DNA of 8,684 nt from Reyranella sp. (GTDB lineage: Bacteria > Pseudomonadota > Alphaproteobacteria > Reyranellales > Reyranellaceae), in assembly GCA_004296815.1 (NCBI GenBank), contig SCVT01000488.1, positions 1 to 8,684 on the forward strand, read 5' to 3'. The notes beneath the pieces were generated by a model. It saw only the letters and a program-made list of their open reading frames with translations, made no database searches and was not told the origin of the DNA. Every line of letters begins with the position of its first letter. Position 1 is the stretch's first letter. A program made the position numbers and the translations under genes. This document shows, in pieces, positions 1-6,051 of the stretch.

Positions 1-1260
1 GTCGCGCATGACCTGGGGCCCGCGAATGGCGATCTCGCCCGCCTCACCGAGCGGCACGTCCTTGCCGGCATCGTCGAGGATGCGGATCTCGACGTTGGGC
101 AACGGCAGGCCGATCGTGCCGGTATAGGCCTCCGAGTCGGTCGGGTTGCAGGTGATGCCCGACGAGGTCTCGCTGAGGCCGTAGCCTTCGCAGATCGGGC
201 AGCCGGTGATGGCGAGCCACTTCTTGGCGACCGCTTCCTGCACCGCCGTGCCGCCGCCGTTCGAGATGACGAGCTCGGAGAAGTCGAGCTTGGCGAACTC
301 GGCGTTGTTGGCGAGGCCGTTGAACAGCGTGTTCACCGCCGGGAAGACGTTGATCTTGTACTTGGCCAGCTCCTTGATCGTACCCGGCAAGTCGCGCGGG
401 TTGGGGATCAGGATGTTGAGCGCGCCGGTGCGCATGCCGAGCAGCCCGCAAGTCACGAAAGCGAACACGTGATAGAGCGGCAGGGCGCAGACGATGGTGA
501 GCTGGCCCGAGATCTTCCGGCGCTTGAGCCCCGGCTGCATCCACGCTTCCGACGCCAGCAGGTTGGAGACCAGTGTGCGATGGAGAAGCGTCGCGCCCTT
601 GGAGACGCCTGTGGTGCCGCCGGTGTACTGCAGCACGGCGACATCGTCGGGACCGAGCTGCGGCTTGGCGAGGGTCATGCCGCGGCCGGCGCTCAGCGCG
701 TCGTTGAACTTCACATGGCCAGGCAGCGACCAGGCCGGCACCATCTTGCGTACGTGACGCACGACGAGGTTGACGATCAGACCCTTGGGAAAGCCCAGAA
801 GATCGCCCATCGAGGCGACGACGACGTGCTTCACCTGCGTATGGCCGATGACCTGCTGCAGGGTCGTCGCGAAGTTCTCGAGGATGATGATGGCCTGGGC
901 GCCCGAGTCCTTGAGCTGATGCTCGAGCTCGCGCGCGGTGTAGAGCGGGTTGACGTTCACGGCAATGAAGCCCGCGCGCAGGACCGCCGCGACCGCCACC
1001 GGATACTGCAGCACGTTCGGCATCATGATCGCGACGCGATCGCCGCGCTTCAGGCCACGCCCCTGCAGCCAAGCGCCGAGGGCGGTCGACAGCTTGTCGA
1101 TCTCGCCGAAGGTCAGCGCCTTGTCCATGCAGACATAGGCGCGGTTGTCGCGATGCTTGGTGAAGCTCTCCTCAAACAGCGAGACGACGCTGGGATAGGC
1201 CGAGGGGTCGATGTCGGCCGGCACGCCCGCCGGATAATTCTTGAGCCAGAACCGGTCCAT
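1..1260 (-). CDS. fadD: Long-chain fatty-acid-CoA ligase, FadD family (C-terminus cut by window edge)
   Basis: This AMP-forming enzyme activates free fatty acids to acyl-CoA in two steps (acyl-adenylate, then thioester), in the cytoplasm or at the inner membrane face. The reading frame is open from ATG at 1260 to base 1 and gives 420 residues; FadD proteins are usually about 550-570, so roughly 140 C-terminal residues, including the mobile C-terminal domain, lie outside. The N-terminus (MDRFWLKNYPAGVPADID) is typical of proteobacterial FadD. The AMP-binding P-loop YTGGTTGVSKG starts at residue 212, and the adenylation motif GYGLSET lies near residues 359-365. A GGGGAAA stretch precedes the ATG as a modest ribosome site. 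The gene follows a phasin on the same strand but a terminator separates them, so it probably has its own control; a 26-bp palindrome sits just upstream. The family is certain. Chain-length preference cannot be read from sequence. Confidence 0.95.
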   Translation of the reverse strand, partial: MDRFWLKNYPAGVPADIDPSAYPSVVSLFEESFTKHRDNRAYVCMDKALTFGEIDKLSTALGAWLQGRGLKRGDRVAIMMPNVLQYPVAVAAVLRAGFIAVNVNPLYTARELEHQLKDSGAQAIIILENFATTLQQVIGHTQVKHVVVASMGDLLGFPKGLIVNLVVRHVRKMVPAWSLPGHVKFNDALSAGRGMTLAKPQLGPDDVAVLQYTGGTTGVSKGATLLHRTLVSNLLASEAWMQPGLKRRKISGQLTIVCALPLYHVFAFVTCGLLGMRTGALNILIPNPRDLPGTIKELAKYKINVFPAVNTLFNGLANNAEFAKLDFSELVISNGGGTAVQEAVAKKWLAITGCPICEGYGLSETSSGITCNPTDSEAYTGTIGLPLPNVEIRILDDAGKDVPLGEAGEIAIRGPQVMRD

Positions 1261-1270
1261 GTCGTTTCCC

Positions 1271-1296
1271 CGCTATTGCTTGACCGAACAATAGCG
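1271..1296 (-). promoter_or_regulatory. Perfect 8-bp inverted repeat upstream of fadD, candidate operator or leader hairpin
   Basis: The half-sites CGCTATTG and CAATAGCG are exact reverse complements separated by 10 bases, and the element ends 10 bases before the fadD ATG. It lies between the phasin terminator and fadD, where the fadD promoter must be if the terminator is efficient. Size and symmetry suit a dimeric repressor such as a TetR-family fatty acid regulator (inference; I do not recognise the motif). Alternatively, in RNA the 8-bp stem with a 10-nt loop would abut the GGGGAAA ribosome site and could affect translation. I could not identify a convincing -35/-10 pair around it. Confidence 0.5.
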
Positions 1297-1303
1297 CCCG
1301 AAA

Positions 1304-1335
1304 CGAAAAAAGGCCCGTCCTCTCGGACGGGCCTT
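1304..1335 (-). terminator. Rho-independent terminator of the first phasin gene
   Basis: An 11-bp perfect stem (1310-1320 with 1325-1335, arm GGACGGGCCTT) closes a 4-base loop. Read on the minus strand it runs into TTTTTT followed by CGTTT, a classic intrinsic terminator. It starts about 20 bases after the phasin stop codon and lies about 45 bases before the fadD start, so it should insulate fadD from the phasin transcript. Confidence 0.9.
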
Positions 1336-1355
1336 CTTCTCGGAAGAGGTATGCC

Positions 1356-1805
1356 TTAGGCGGCAGCCTTGGCGAACTTCTCGATGCGCTCCTGCACGGG
1401 GCGGACCGCGTCGTCGGCCGTCTTGCGGACGAACGCGCCGAGGTCCTGCGCCTGGGCGATGCGGGTCTCGATACGGCCGCGCCAGTACTTGGCCGAGACG
1501 TCGAACGCCTCGAGCGGCGACTTGGCGGCGAGGAAGTCGCGCATCGCGGCGAAGCCGGCGTCGGCGTCTTCCTTGGCGACCTCGAGCAGCTTCAGGCTGG
1601 CCTTGGCGGCATTGTCGCGGGCCTGCGTGGCCTGGACGTTGAGCTGCTCGGACGCGGTCTGCGCGGCCTTGCTGATCTGCTCGAAGCCCTCGGTGGCCTT
1701 GCGGACGCCGATCTGGGCGAACTCGCGGACGCGCTCGCCGGCGGCCTTGGTGGTCTCGGTGGCGTGCTCGATGACGGTGTCGATCGGGGCGGTGTTGGTG
1801 GTCAT
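1356..1805 (-). CDS. Phasin family protein (first copy)
   Basis: Phasins are small amphipathic proteins that coat storage granules, usually polyhydroxyalkanoate. This one has 149 residues, a usual phasin length, and is mostly predicted helix rich in Ala, Glu, Lys and Gln. The central stretch (about 68-96, ASLKLLEVAKEDADAGFAAM then RDFLAAKSP) and the region around 125-149 ending VQERIEKFAKAAA match the alphaproteobacterial Phasin_2 pattern. It has no signal peptide, no membrane segment and no cysteine. The ATG at 1805 is preceded by AGGA at the right distance. The gene ends at a strong intrinsic terminator and is transcribed away from the WS/DGAT gene. The upstream region contains TGC/GCA-rich repeats suited to a PhaR-type repressor. 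The family is confident; binding to PHA rather than to neutral lipid droplets is not shown by sequence. Confidence 0.9.
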   Translation of the reverse strand: MTTNTAPIDTVIEHATETTKAAGERVREFAQIGVRKATEGFEQISKAAQTASEQLNVQATQARDNAAKASLKLLEVAKEDADAGFAAMRDFLAAKSPLEAFDVSAKYWRGRIETRIAQAQDLGAFVRKTADDAVRPVQERIEKFAKAAA

Positions 1806-1855
1806 GGTTCGGTTCCTGGATGAATTGGGGTGGTGTGCTCTACGCGGTGACGGGG

Positions 1856-1885
1856 CGTATATGGGATCGCCATTGTGCGTTGCAA
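1856..1885 (-). promoter_or_regulatory. Candidate phasin promoter
   Basis: On the minus strand a TTGCAA hexamer (1885-1880) lies 18 bases before TATACG (1861-1856), which would place the transcript start about 45 bases before the phasin ATG. The -10 matches the consensus at four of six bases. The first 11-bp repeat overlaps the -35 hexamer, as expected of a repressor site. This is a pattern match only. Confidence 0.35.
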
Positions 1886-1903
1886 CATGAATTTGTGCAT
1901 TGC
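1873..1903. repeat. Two direct repeats TTGTGC(G/A)TTGC, 20-bp period, in the divergent control region
   Basis: TTGTGCGTTGC (1873-1883) and TTGTGCATTGC (1893-1903) differ at one base and begin exactly 20 bases apart, close to two helical turns, so both would face the same side of the DNA. The first also forms the 8-bp palindrome GTTGCAAC (1879-1886). On the minus strand the interval includes GCACAAATTCAT (1898-1887), which fits the degenerate PhaR site GCAMMAAWTMMD that I recall for Ralstonia eutropha; PhaR of Paracoccus is also known to prefer TGC/GCA-containing sites. The repeats lie between the phasin and WS/DGAT starts. Binding by PhaR is inference, and no phaR gene is in the window. Confidence 0.55.
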
Positions 1904-1925
1904 GGGAAGAAAAATAGATTATCTT

Positions 1926-1931
1926 TATAAT
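1926..1931 (+). promoter_or_regulatory. Candidate -10 element for the WS/DGAT transcript
   Basis: A perfect TATAAT sits in an AT-rich island (about 1908-1949) that stands out in otherwise GC-rich DNA, about 105 bases before the chosen WS/DGAT start. No good -35 is present at 16-18 bases; the nearest TTG-containing hexamer, TTGCGG, is 20 bases upstream and overlaps the second 11-bp repeat. Either an activator helps or the true promoter lies elsewhere. Confidence 0.4.
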
Positions 1932-2024
1932 TCAATAAGTTAATTTTCCATGGAAGCCAGCCCACTTGCCTTTACGAAGCCCGCCGGAGGACAGTCGGCC
2001 CAACGAGAATACGGGCGGACTGCG

Positions 2025-2029
2025 GGAGG
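2025..2029 (+). promoter_or_regulatory. Ribosome binding site fixing the WS/DGAT start
   Basis: GGAGG lies 7 bases before the ATG at 2037. The longer in-frame option, ATG at 1950, has only AT-rich sequence before it and would add 29 residues that do not resemble the family N-terminus. This decides the start in favour of 2037. Confidence 0.8.
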
Positions 2030-2036
2030 GACGCCA

Positions 2037-3494
2037 ATGGAACAGCAGCAGCAGCTTTCCGGAATCGACGCGTCATTCCTCTATCTGGAGACGCCCGAGA
2101 CACCGATGCACGTGGCCGGGCTCACCTACTTCGAGCTGCCGCCCGGCTTCGAGGGCAGCTTCTACCAGCACTTCCGCAAGTTCTTCGAAAGCCGCCTGCA
2201 CACCATCCCGATCTTCTCCAAGCGACTCGCCCCGTCGCTCTACGACCTCGACCATCCGGGCTGGGTGGACGAGGCCGAACTCGACCTCGACTACCATCTG
2301 CGCGAGACCGCGCTGCCCTCACCCGGCACCGAGGAGCAGCTCGAGGAAGTGATCTCGCGGCTGCACGCCAACACGCTCGATCGCAGCCGGCCGCTCTGGC
2401 AATTCTACGTCATCACCGGCCTCGCCAACGGCCAGGGCGTCCTCTACTCGAAGGTCCATCACGCCGCGATCGACGGCGGCGCCGGCATGGCGATCAACAA
2501 GGCGCTCTACGACGTGAGCGCGACGCCGCGCGACGTCGGGCCGCCGCCGCCCAAGCCCGCCGCTGCGGCGAACGCGCCGGTGTCACCGACCGCGGTCGAT
2601 CCGGTGAAGGGCCTCGCAGACATCATGGGCAACATGATGCGCCAGCAAATGAAGCTCCTGCAGGCGGCACCCGACATCATGAACTCGATGACCAACGCCT
2701 TCCTCGGCAAGCCCGGCGAGACGCCGAAAGCGCTCGGCACGCTGCAGAGCCTGGTCAGCCAACTCCCAACGCTCAGCGCGCCGAAGACGCCGTTCAACGC
2801 CACGATCACCCGCGAGCGCAGCTACGCCGCGCGCACGATCTCGCTCTCCGATGCCAAGGCGATCGCCAAGGCGAGCGGCGCCAAACTGAACGACGTGGTG
2901 ATGGCGGTGTGCAGCGGTGCCATCCGCCGCTACCTGCAGGAGAAGGGACTGCTCCCCGACAAGCCGCTGATCGCGGGCGTCCCGATCAGCCTGCGCGAGC
3001 CGGGCGACACGCGGCAGAACAACCAGGTCTCCGGCATGCTCTGCCAGCTCGCTACCGATGTCGCCGATCCGGCGGAGCGACTCAAGGCGATCGTGAAGTC
3101 GTCGACAGAGTCCAAGCAGATCGCCGGCACGTTCCGCGACGCCGTCCCGCAGGACTTCGCCTTCGTCGGCGCGCCGATCCTGCTGCAGCTCATGATGCTG
3201 GTCTATGGACGCAGCGGCCTCGCCGACAAGCTGCCGATGCCGATGAACGTCACGATCTCCAACGTGCCCGGCCCGCCGATGGCGCTGTACTGCGCCGGCG
3301 CCAAGGTGACGGCACTGCACCCTGTGTCGATCCCCGCACACGGTGCGGCGCTCAACATCACCGTGCAGAGCTACATGGATGCGCTGAATTTCGGCCTGAC
3401 CGCCGACCGGCGCGCGGTGCCTGACGTCGGTCGCCTCGGTGACTACCTGGTCGAGGCCACGGACGAGCTCAAGAAGGCGGTTGTGGGCAGTTGA
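2037..3494 (+). CDS. Wax ester synthase / acyl-CoA:diacylglycerol acyltransferase (WS/DGAT)
   Basis: This enzyme transfers an acyl group from acyl-CoA to a long-chain alcohol (wax ester) or diacylglycerol (triacylglycerol) at the cytoplasmic membrane face, where storage droplets form. From ATG 2037 it has 485 residues, the usual size. The N-terminus LSGIDASFLYLETPETPMHV is the family signature. The catalytic HHAAIDG (HHxxxDG) is at residues 141-147, with His142 the expected general base. PLW is at 119-121, ND at 285-286, SNVPGP at 408-413, and the conserved tail ITVQSYMDALNFGLTADRRA begins at 441, so both the acyltransferase and the WES C-terminal domains are complete. A Pro/Ala-rich linker (about 169-190) is variable in the family. 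The gene is divergent from a phasin and lies 58 bases before a lipase-like hydrolase, probably in one transcript. Whether it favours wax ester or triacylglycerol is not readable. Confidence 0.96.
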   Translation: MEQQQQLSGIDASFLYLETPETPMHVAGLTYFELPPGFEGSFYQHFRKFFESRLHTIPIFSKRLAPSLYDLDHPGWVDEAELDLDYHLRETALPSPGTEEQLEEVISRLHANTLDRSRPLWQFYVITGLANGQGVLYSKVHHAAIDGGAGMAINKALYDVSATPRDVGPPPPKPAAAANAPVSPTAVDPVKGLADIMGNMMRQQMKLLQAAPDIMNSMTNAFLGKPGETPKALGTLQSLVSQLPTLSAPKTPFNATITRERSYAARTISLSDAKAIAKASGAKLNDVVMAVCSGAIRRYLQEKGLLPDKPLIAGVPISLREPGDTRQNNQVSGMLCQLATDVADPAERLKAIVKSSTESKQIAGTFRDAVPQDFAFVGAPILLQLMMLVYGRSGLADKLPMPMNVTISNVPGPPMALYCAGAKVTALHPVSIPAHGAALNITVQSYMDALNFGLTADRRAVPDVGRLGDYLVEATDELKKAVVGS

Positions 3495-3541
3495 AACCCT
3501 TCCGCCCGATTCCGATATGTGAGACTCTTGCCGGAACGAAC

Positions 3542-3548
3542 AAGGAGG
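3542..3548 (+). promoter_or_regulatory. Strong Shine-Dalgarno of the hydrolase gene
   Basis: AAGGAGG, near-perfect complement to the 16S rRNA tail, lies 4 bases before the ATG at 3553. With only 58 bases between the upstream stop and this start, and no clear terminator in the gap, it supports cotranscription with WS/DGAT and high translation. Confidence 0.8.
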
Positions 3549-3552
3549 CCCA

Positions 3553-4329
3553 ATGACGGCTGCCGCTGAAGCGTTGCGTCCCCCCTCACGGACGCTGCTG
3601 TTCCTGGAAGGCCGCGCCTTGCAGGAGCTCGGCGCATTCATGCTGCTGCGGCCGTGGCTCGCCGCCGCGCCGCGCGGTGACGGTCATCCCGTGCTCGTGC
3701 TTCCAGGGCTCCTCGCCAGCGATCTCTCCACGCAGCCGTTGCGCTCCTTCCTCAAGGCCCAAGGCTACGCCGCCCATGGCTGGAAGCAGGGTCGCAATCT
3801 CGGCCTGCGCGAAGGCATCGAGGCCGGCATGCTCGACCGTCTCGACGAGCTCTGCGAGCGCTACGGCCATCGCAAGATCAGCCTGGTCGGCTGGAGTCTG
3901 GGCGGCATCTATGCCCGCCAGCTCGCCAAGCGCCGGCCCGACAAGGTGCGCTCCGTGATCAGCCTCGGCAGCCCCTTCACGGGCAGCCCGAAGGCGACGA
4001 ATGCGTGGCGCGTGTATGAGTTCGCGTCGGGCCAGAAGGTGGACGACAGCGACCAGCATATCGCGGGGCCGCTCGCCGATCCTCCGCCCGTGCCGACCAC
4101 GTCGATCTTCAGCCGCACCGACGGGATCTGTGCTTGGCAGACCTGCCTCAATGTCGAGAGCGAGCAGGTCGAAAACATCGAGGTCTACGGCAGCCATTGC
4201 GGACTCGGCCATCATCCGGCGGCCGTCTATGCGGTCGCCGACCGTCTCGCCCAGCCCGAAGGCCAGTGGAAGAAGTTCGACCGGTCGGGCTGGAAGAGCG
4301 TCGTCTTCCCCGACTGGAAGCGCTCCTAG
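3553..4329 (+). CDS. Alpha/beta hydrolase, lipase-like, partner of WS/DGAT
   Basis: This is a 258-residue cytoplasmic alpha/beta-hydrolase with no signal peptide. The strand leading to the oxyanion region reads VLVLPGLLASD (about 47-57). The nucleophile elbow GWSLGG puts Ser115 as the catalytic serine. SRTDGICAW supplies a likely catalytic Asp190, and GSHCGLGHHP supplies the His (His215 or His220; the alignment would decide). It probably cleaves esters of acyl lipids such as tri- or diacylglycerol, wax ester or monoglyceride, and its position right after WS/DGAT suggests turnover of the stored lipid, though this is inference. A role in PHA breakdown is less likely because the lipase-type SRTDG and GSHCGLG motifs do not look like an intracellular PHA depolymerase. 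Its stop codon overlaps the stop of the convergent phasin gene. Fold and triad are confident; substrate is unknown. Confidence 0.9.
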   Translation: MTAAAEALRPPSRTLLFLEGRALQELGAFMLLRPWLAAAPRGDGHPVLVLPGLLASDLSTQPLRSFLKAQGYAAHGWKQGRNLGLREGIEAGMLDRLDELCERYGHRKISLVGWSLGGIYARQLAKRRPDKVRSVISLGSPFTGSPKATNAWRVYEFASGQKVDDSDQHIAGPLADPPPVPTTSIFSRTDGICAWQTCLNVESEQVENIEVYGSHCGLGHHPAAVYAVADRLAQPEGQWKKFDRSGWKSVVFPDWKRS

Positions 4330-4751
4330 GACTTCTTCTCCACGCTGGTGCGGATCTCGTCGTAGGATTCCTTCATCCGCTCCTGCACGATCTTGAACGC
4401 CTCGGTGCTCGACTTCTGCACCAGCTCCGCGATGTCGCGCGTATTGGAGATCGCGGCTTCCATCGCCTTCTTGGCGAACTCGGCCTGCTTGGTCATCACG
4501 TCCTGCGGACTGCCGCCCGGCTTGTAGCTCTGCGCCATCTCGGTGACGTCCTTGATCGTCGCCTCGAAGATCTCGCGCTGCTTCTTGGCGATGTCGTTGG
4601 CTCCGCCCGCCATCGCCTGCCATGACCGGGTCATGGCCTCCATGTTCTTCTGGTGATGTTCCATGATCTTCGTCATGTCGAAGGCGGGGACCTTGAACTG
4701 CTCACCCAGCTTCTTGAACATGTCGGTGAAGTTCTGTTGGGCGTCGGCCAT
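4326..4751 (-). CDS. Phasin family protein (second copy)
   Basis: This 141-residue protein is predicted almost entirely helical. It shows the Phasin_2 pattern: an N-terminal amphipathic segment with FKVPAFDMTKI (about 19-29), HHQKNMEAMTRSWQAMAGGA (about 32-51), then IAKKQREIFEATIKDV, and a charged C-terminal helix ending VEKKS. It has no signal peptide and no cysteine. It is a different branch from the other phasin in this window, sharing little direct identity. The ATG has a perfect AGGAGG 5 bases upstream (4757-4762). It follows the DUF445 gene by 16 bases, so it should be the last gene of the CYP102-DUF445 transcript. Likely role: coating storage inclusions or regulating their number and size. 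No terminator is visible beyond its stop, which is shared with the convergent hydrolase gene. Confidence 0.87.
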   Translation of the reverse strand: MADAQQNFTDMFKKLGEQFKVPAFDMTKIMEHHQKNMEAMTRSWQAMAGGANDIAKKQREIFEATIKDVTEMAQSYKPGGSPQDVMTKQAEFAKKAMEAAISNTRDIAELVQKSSTEAFKIVQERMKESYDEIRTSVEKKS

Positions 4752-4767
4752 TTGAACCTCCTGTGAA

Positions 4768-6051
4768 TTAGAAGCGCAGCTTCAACCCCTGCTCCAGCGC
4801 ATGCAAGGCCAATCCGGCCAGGCCGCCGATCATGGCACCATTGAAACGGATATATTGCAGGTCGCGACCCACGGTGAGCTCGATGCGGCCGATCAGCACG
4901 TCGATATCCCACGACTTCACCTGATCGGCGATGAAGCGGCCGACGCCGCTCTTCTGGCTCTCCACGAAGTCGGCGAGAACCCGCACCATGCCGCGGTTGA
5001 TCTCGGCGCGGATCGCGGGGTCGCGTGCCAGCTGGCTGCCGACGTCGACCAGCATCGCCTCGAGCTGGCGCCGGATCTGGCTGTCCTCGCCGCGCGCGTC
5101 CTGCTCGAGGAAGGTCCGCAGGCTCTCCCACGCCCCTTCCGCCACGGTCGCGATCTCCTGGCGCGCCAGCAGGTCGCGCTTCAGGGTCTCGGCACGGCGC
5201 GCGAAGGACTGCGAGTGGCGCAACCGCTCGATGAAGCCTGACACGAAACTGTCGAACTCGCGCCGCAGCGGATGGTCCTTCTCCGCCCGCGCGTCCTGGA
5301 TGAACGCCGTCGTGGAGGCGACGATCTTGCGCAGGAGATAGGCGTCGGCACGGTAGAGGTTGAACAGCGCCGGCAGCTCCTGGCGGATCTTCTCGCGCAG
5401 CGCGGCAAGCGTCTCCTCGTTGGCCAGCACCTTCTCCAGCGCCCCCAACAGCTCGTCGAGCAGGCGCTGGTGCCTGCCCTTCTCGGTCACCGCGCTCAGC
5501 AGCCCGGCCGCCAGCGGCGCGAGCTCGATTCGCTCCAGCTCGGCCTTGACCCGCTCGCCGATGAAGCCCTTGAGGCCCGATTGGTCGATCGAGGCCAGCG
5601 CCTGCGGCACCAGCCGCATCACGAAGCCCGCCAGCGCCGCCGAGCGTTCGCGGTCGCTCAGCCATTCCGAGACGAGGGCCGCGAAATCGACGTCGCGGAG
5701 CCGCGCCTCGACGGGCTCGGGCGCCAGGAAGTTGGTCTCGATGAACTCGCCCAGGTTCTCGGCGATGCGCTGGTGGTTGCGCGGCACGATGGCGGTGTGC
5801 GGAATCGGCAGGCCAAGCGGTCGTCGGAACAGCGCAACGATCGCATACCAGTCGGCCAGCCCGCCGACGGTCGCCGCCGCCGCGAAGGCCGCAACGTAGC
5901 CCCAGGCCGAGTGACGCGGTTCGTAGTGCCGCGCGACGATGAAGAGCGCGGCGGTGAAGACCAGCAGCAGTGTCGCTGCGATCTTGACGCGCCGAAGGTC
6001 GCGGGCGCGTTCCCGGTCACGCTCGCTGGACGGGATCAGCTGCTCGCCCAC
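4768..6051 (-). CDS. DUF445 family inner-membrane protein (YjiN-like)
   Basis: This 427-residue protein belongs to DUF445, whose biochemical function is not established. After a charged N-terminus (1-22) there is a membrane segment at about 23-40 and a second at about 50-75, containing the family hallmark GGLADWYAIVALFRRPLGLPIPHT (63-86, with the conserved ADW and the PLGLPIPHTAIVP stretch). A long, charged, helical region (about 100-395) follows, and a C-terminal hydrophobic segment near 402-420 (FNGAMIGGLAGLALHAL) closes the protein, an arrangement typical of the family. The start is GTG at 6051; no ATG gives a full-length protein. That start lies inside the end of the CYP102 gene (16-base overlap), which implies translational coupling, as no clear Shine-Dalgarno is seen. 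The next gene downstream, a phasin, starts 16 bases after the stop. A link to lipid bodies is only contextual. Confidence 0.92.
   Translation of the reverse strand: MGEQLIPSSERDRERARDLRRVKIAATLLLVFTAALFIVARHYEPRHSAWGYVAAFAAAATVGGLADWYAIVALFRRPLGLPIPHTAIVPRNHQRIAENLGEFIETNFLAPEPVEARLRDVDFAALVSEWLSDRERSAALAGFVMRLVPQALASIDQSGLKGFIGERVKAELERIELAPLAAGLLSAVTEKGRHQRLLDELLGALEKVLANEETLAALREKIRQELPALFNLYRADAYLLRKIVASTTAFIQDARAEKDHPLRREFDSFVSGFIERLRHSQSFARRAETLKRDLLARQEIATVAEGAWESLRTFLEQDARGEDSQIRRQLEAMLVDVGSQLARDPAIRAEINRGMVRVLADFVESQKSGVGRFIADQVKSWDIDVLIGRIELTVGRDLQYIRFNGAMIGGLAGLALHALEQGLKLRF

Noticed and set aside
44..1072. A 342-codon open frame on the minus strand overlapping fadD
   Set aside because: It is a shifted frame of the FadD gene, Arg/Ala-rich and low complexity, with no family resemblance. 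The true frame reads through with intact FadD motifs.
1950..2036. An N-terminal extension of WS/DGAT from ATG 1950
   Set aside because: No ribosome site precedes 1950, the 29 extra residues do not match family N-termini, and GGAGG is correctly placed for the ATG at 2037.
2583..3641. A long open frame antisense to WS/DGAT (352 codons)
   Set aside because: Long antisense frames are common in GC-rich genes. The product is Arg/His/Gly-rich without recognisable domains, and the opposite strand encodes a clear WS/DGAT.
4292..4309. Short inverted repeat GGAAGA/TCTTCC near the end of the hydrolase as a possible terminator
   Set aside because: The stem is only 6 bp, no T-run follows on either strand, and it lies inside coding sequence.
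3586..4623. A 345-codon minus-strand frame spanning the hydrolase and second phasin
   Set aside because: It is antisense to the hydrolase and out of frame with the phasin; both have recognisable family motifs, and this frame has none.
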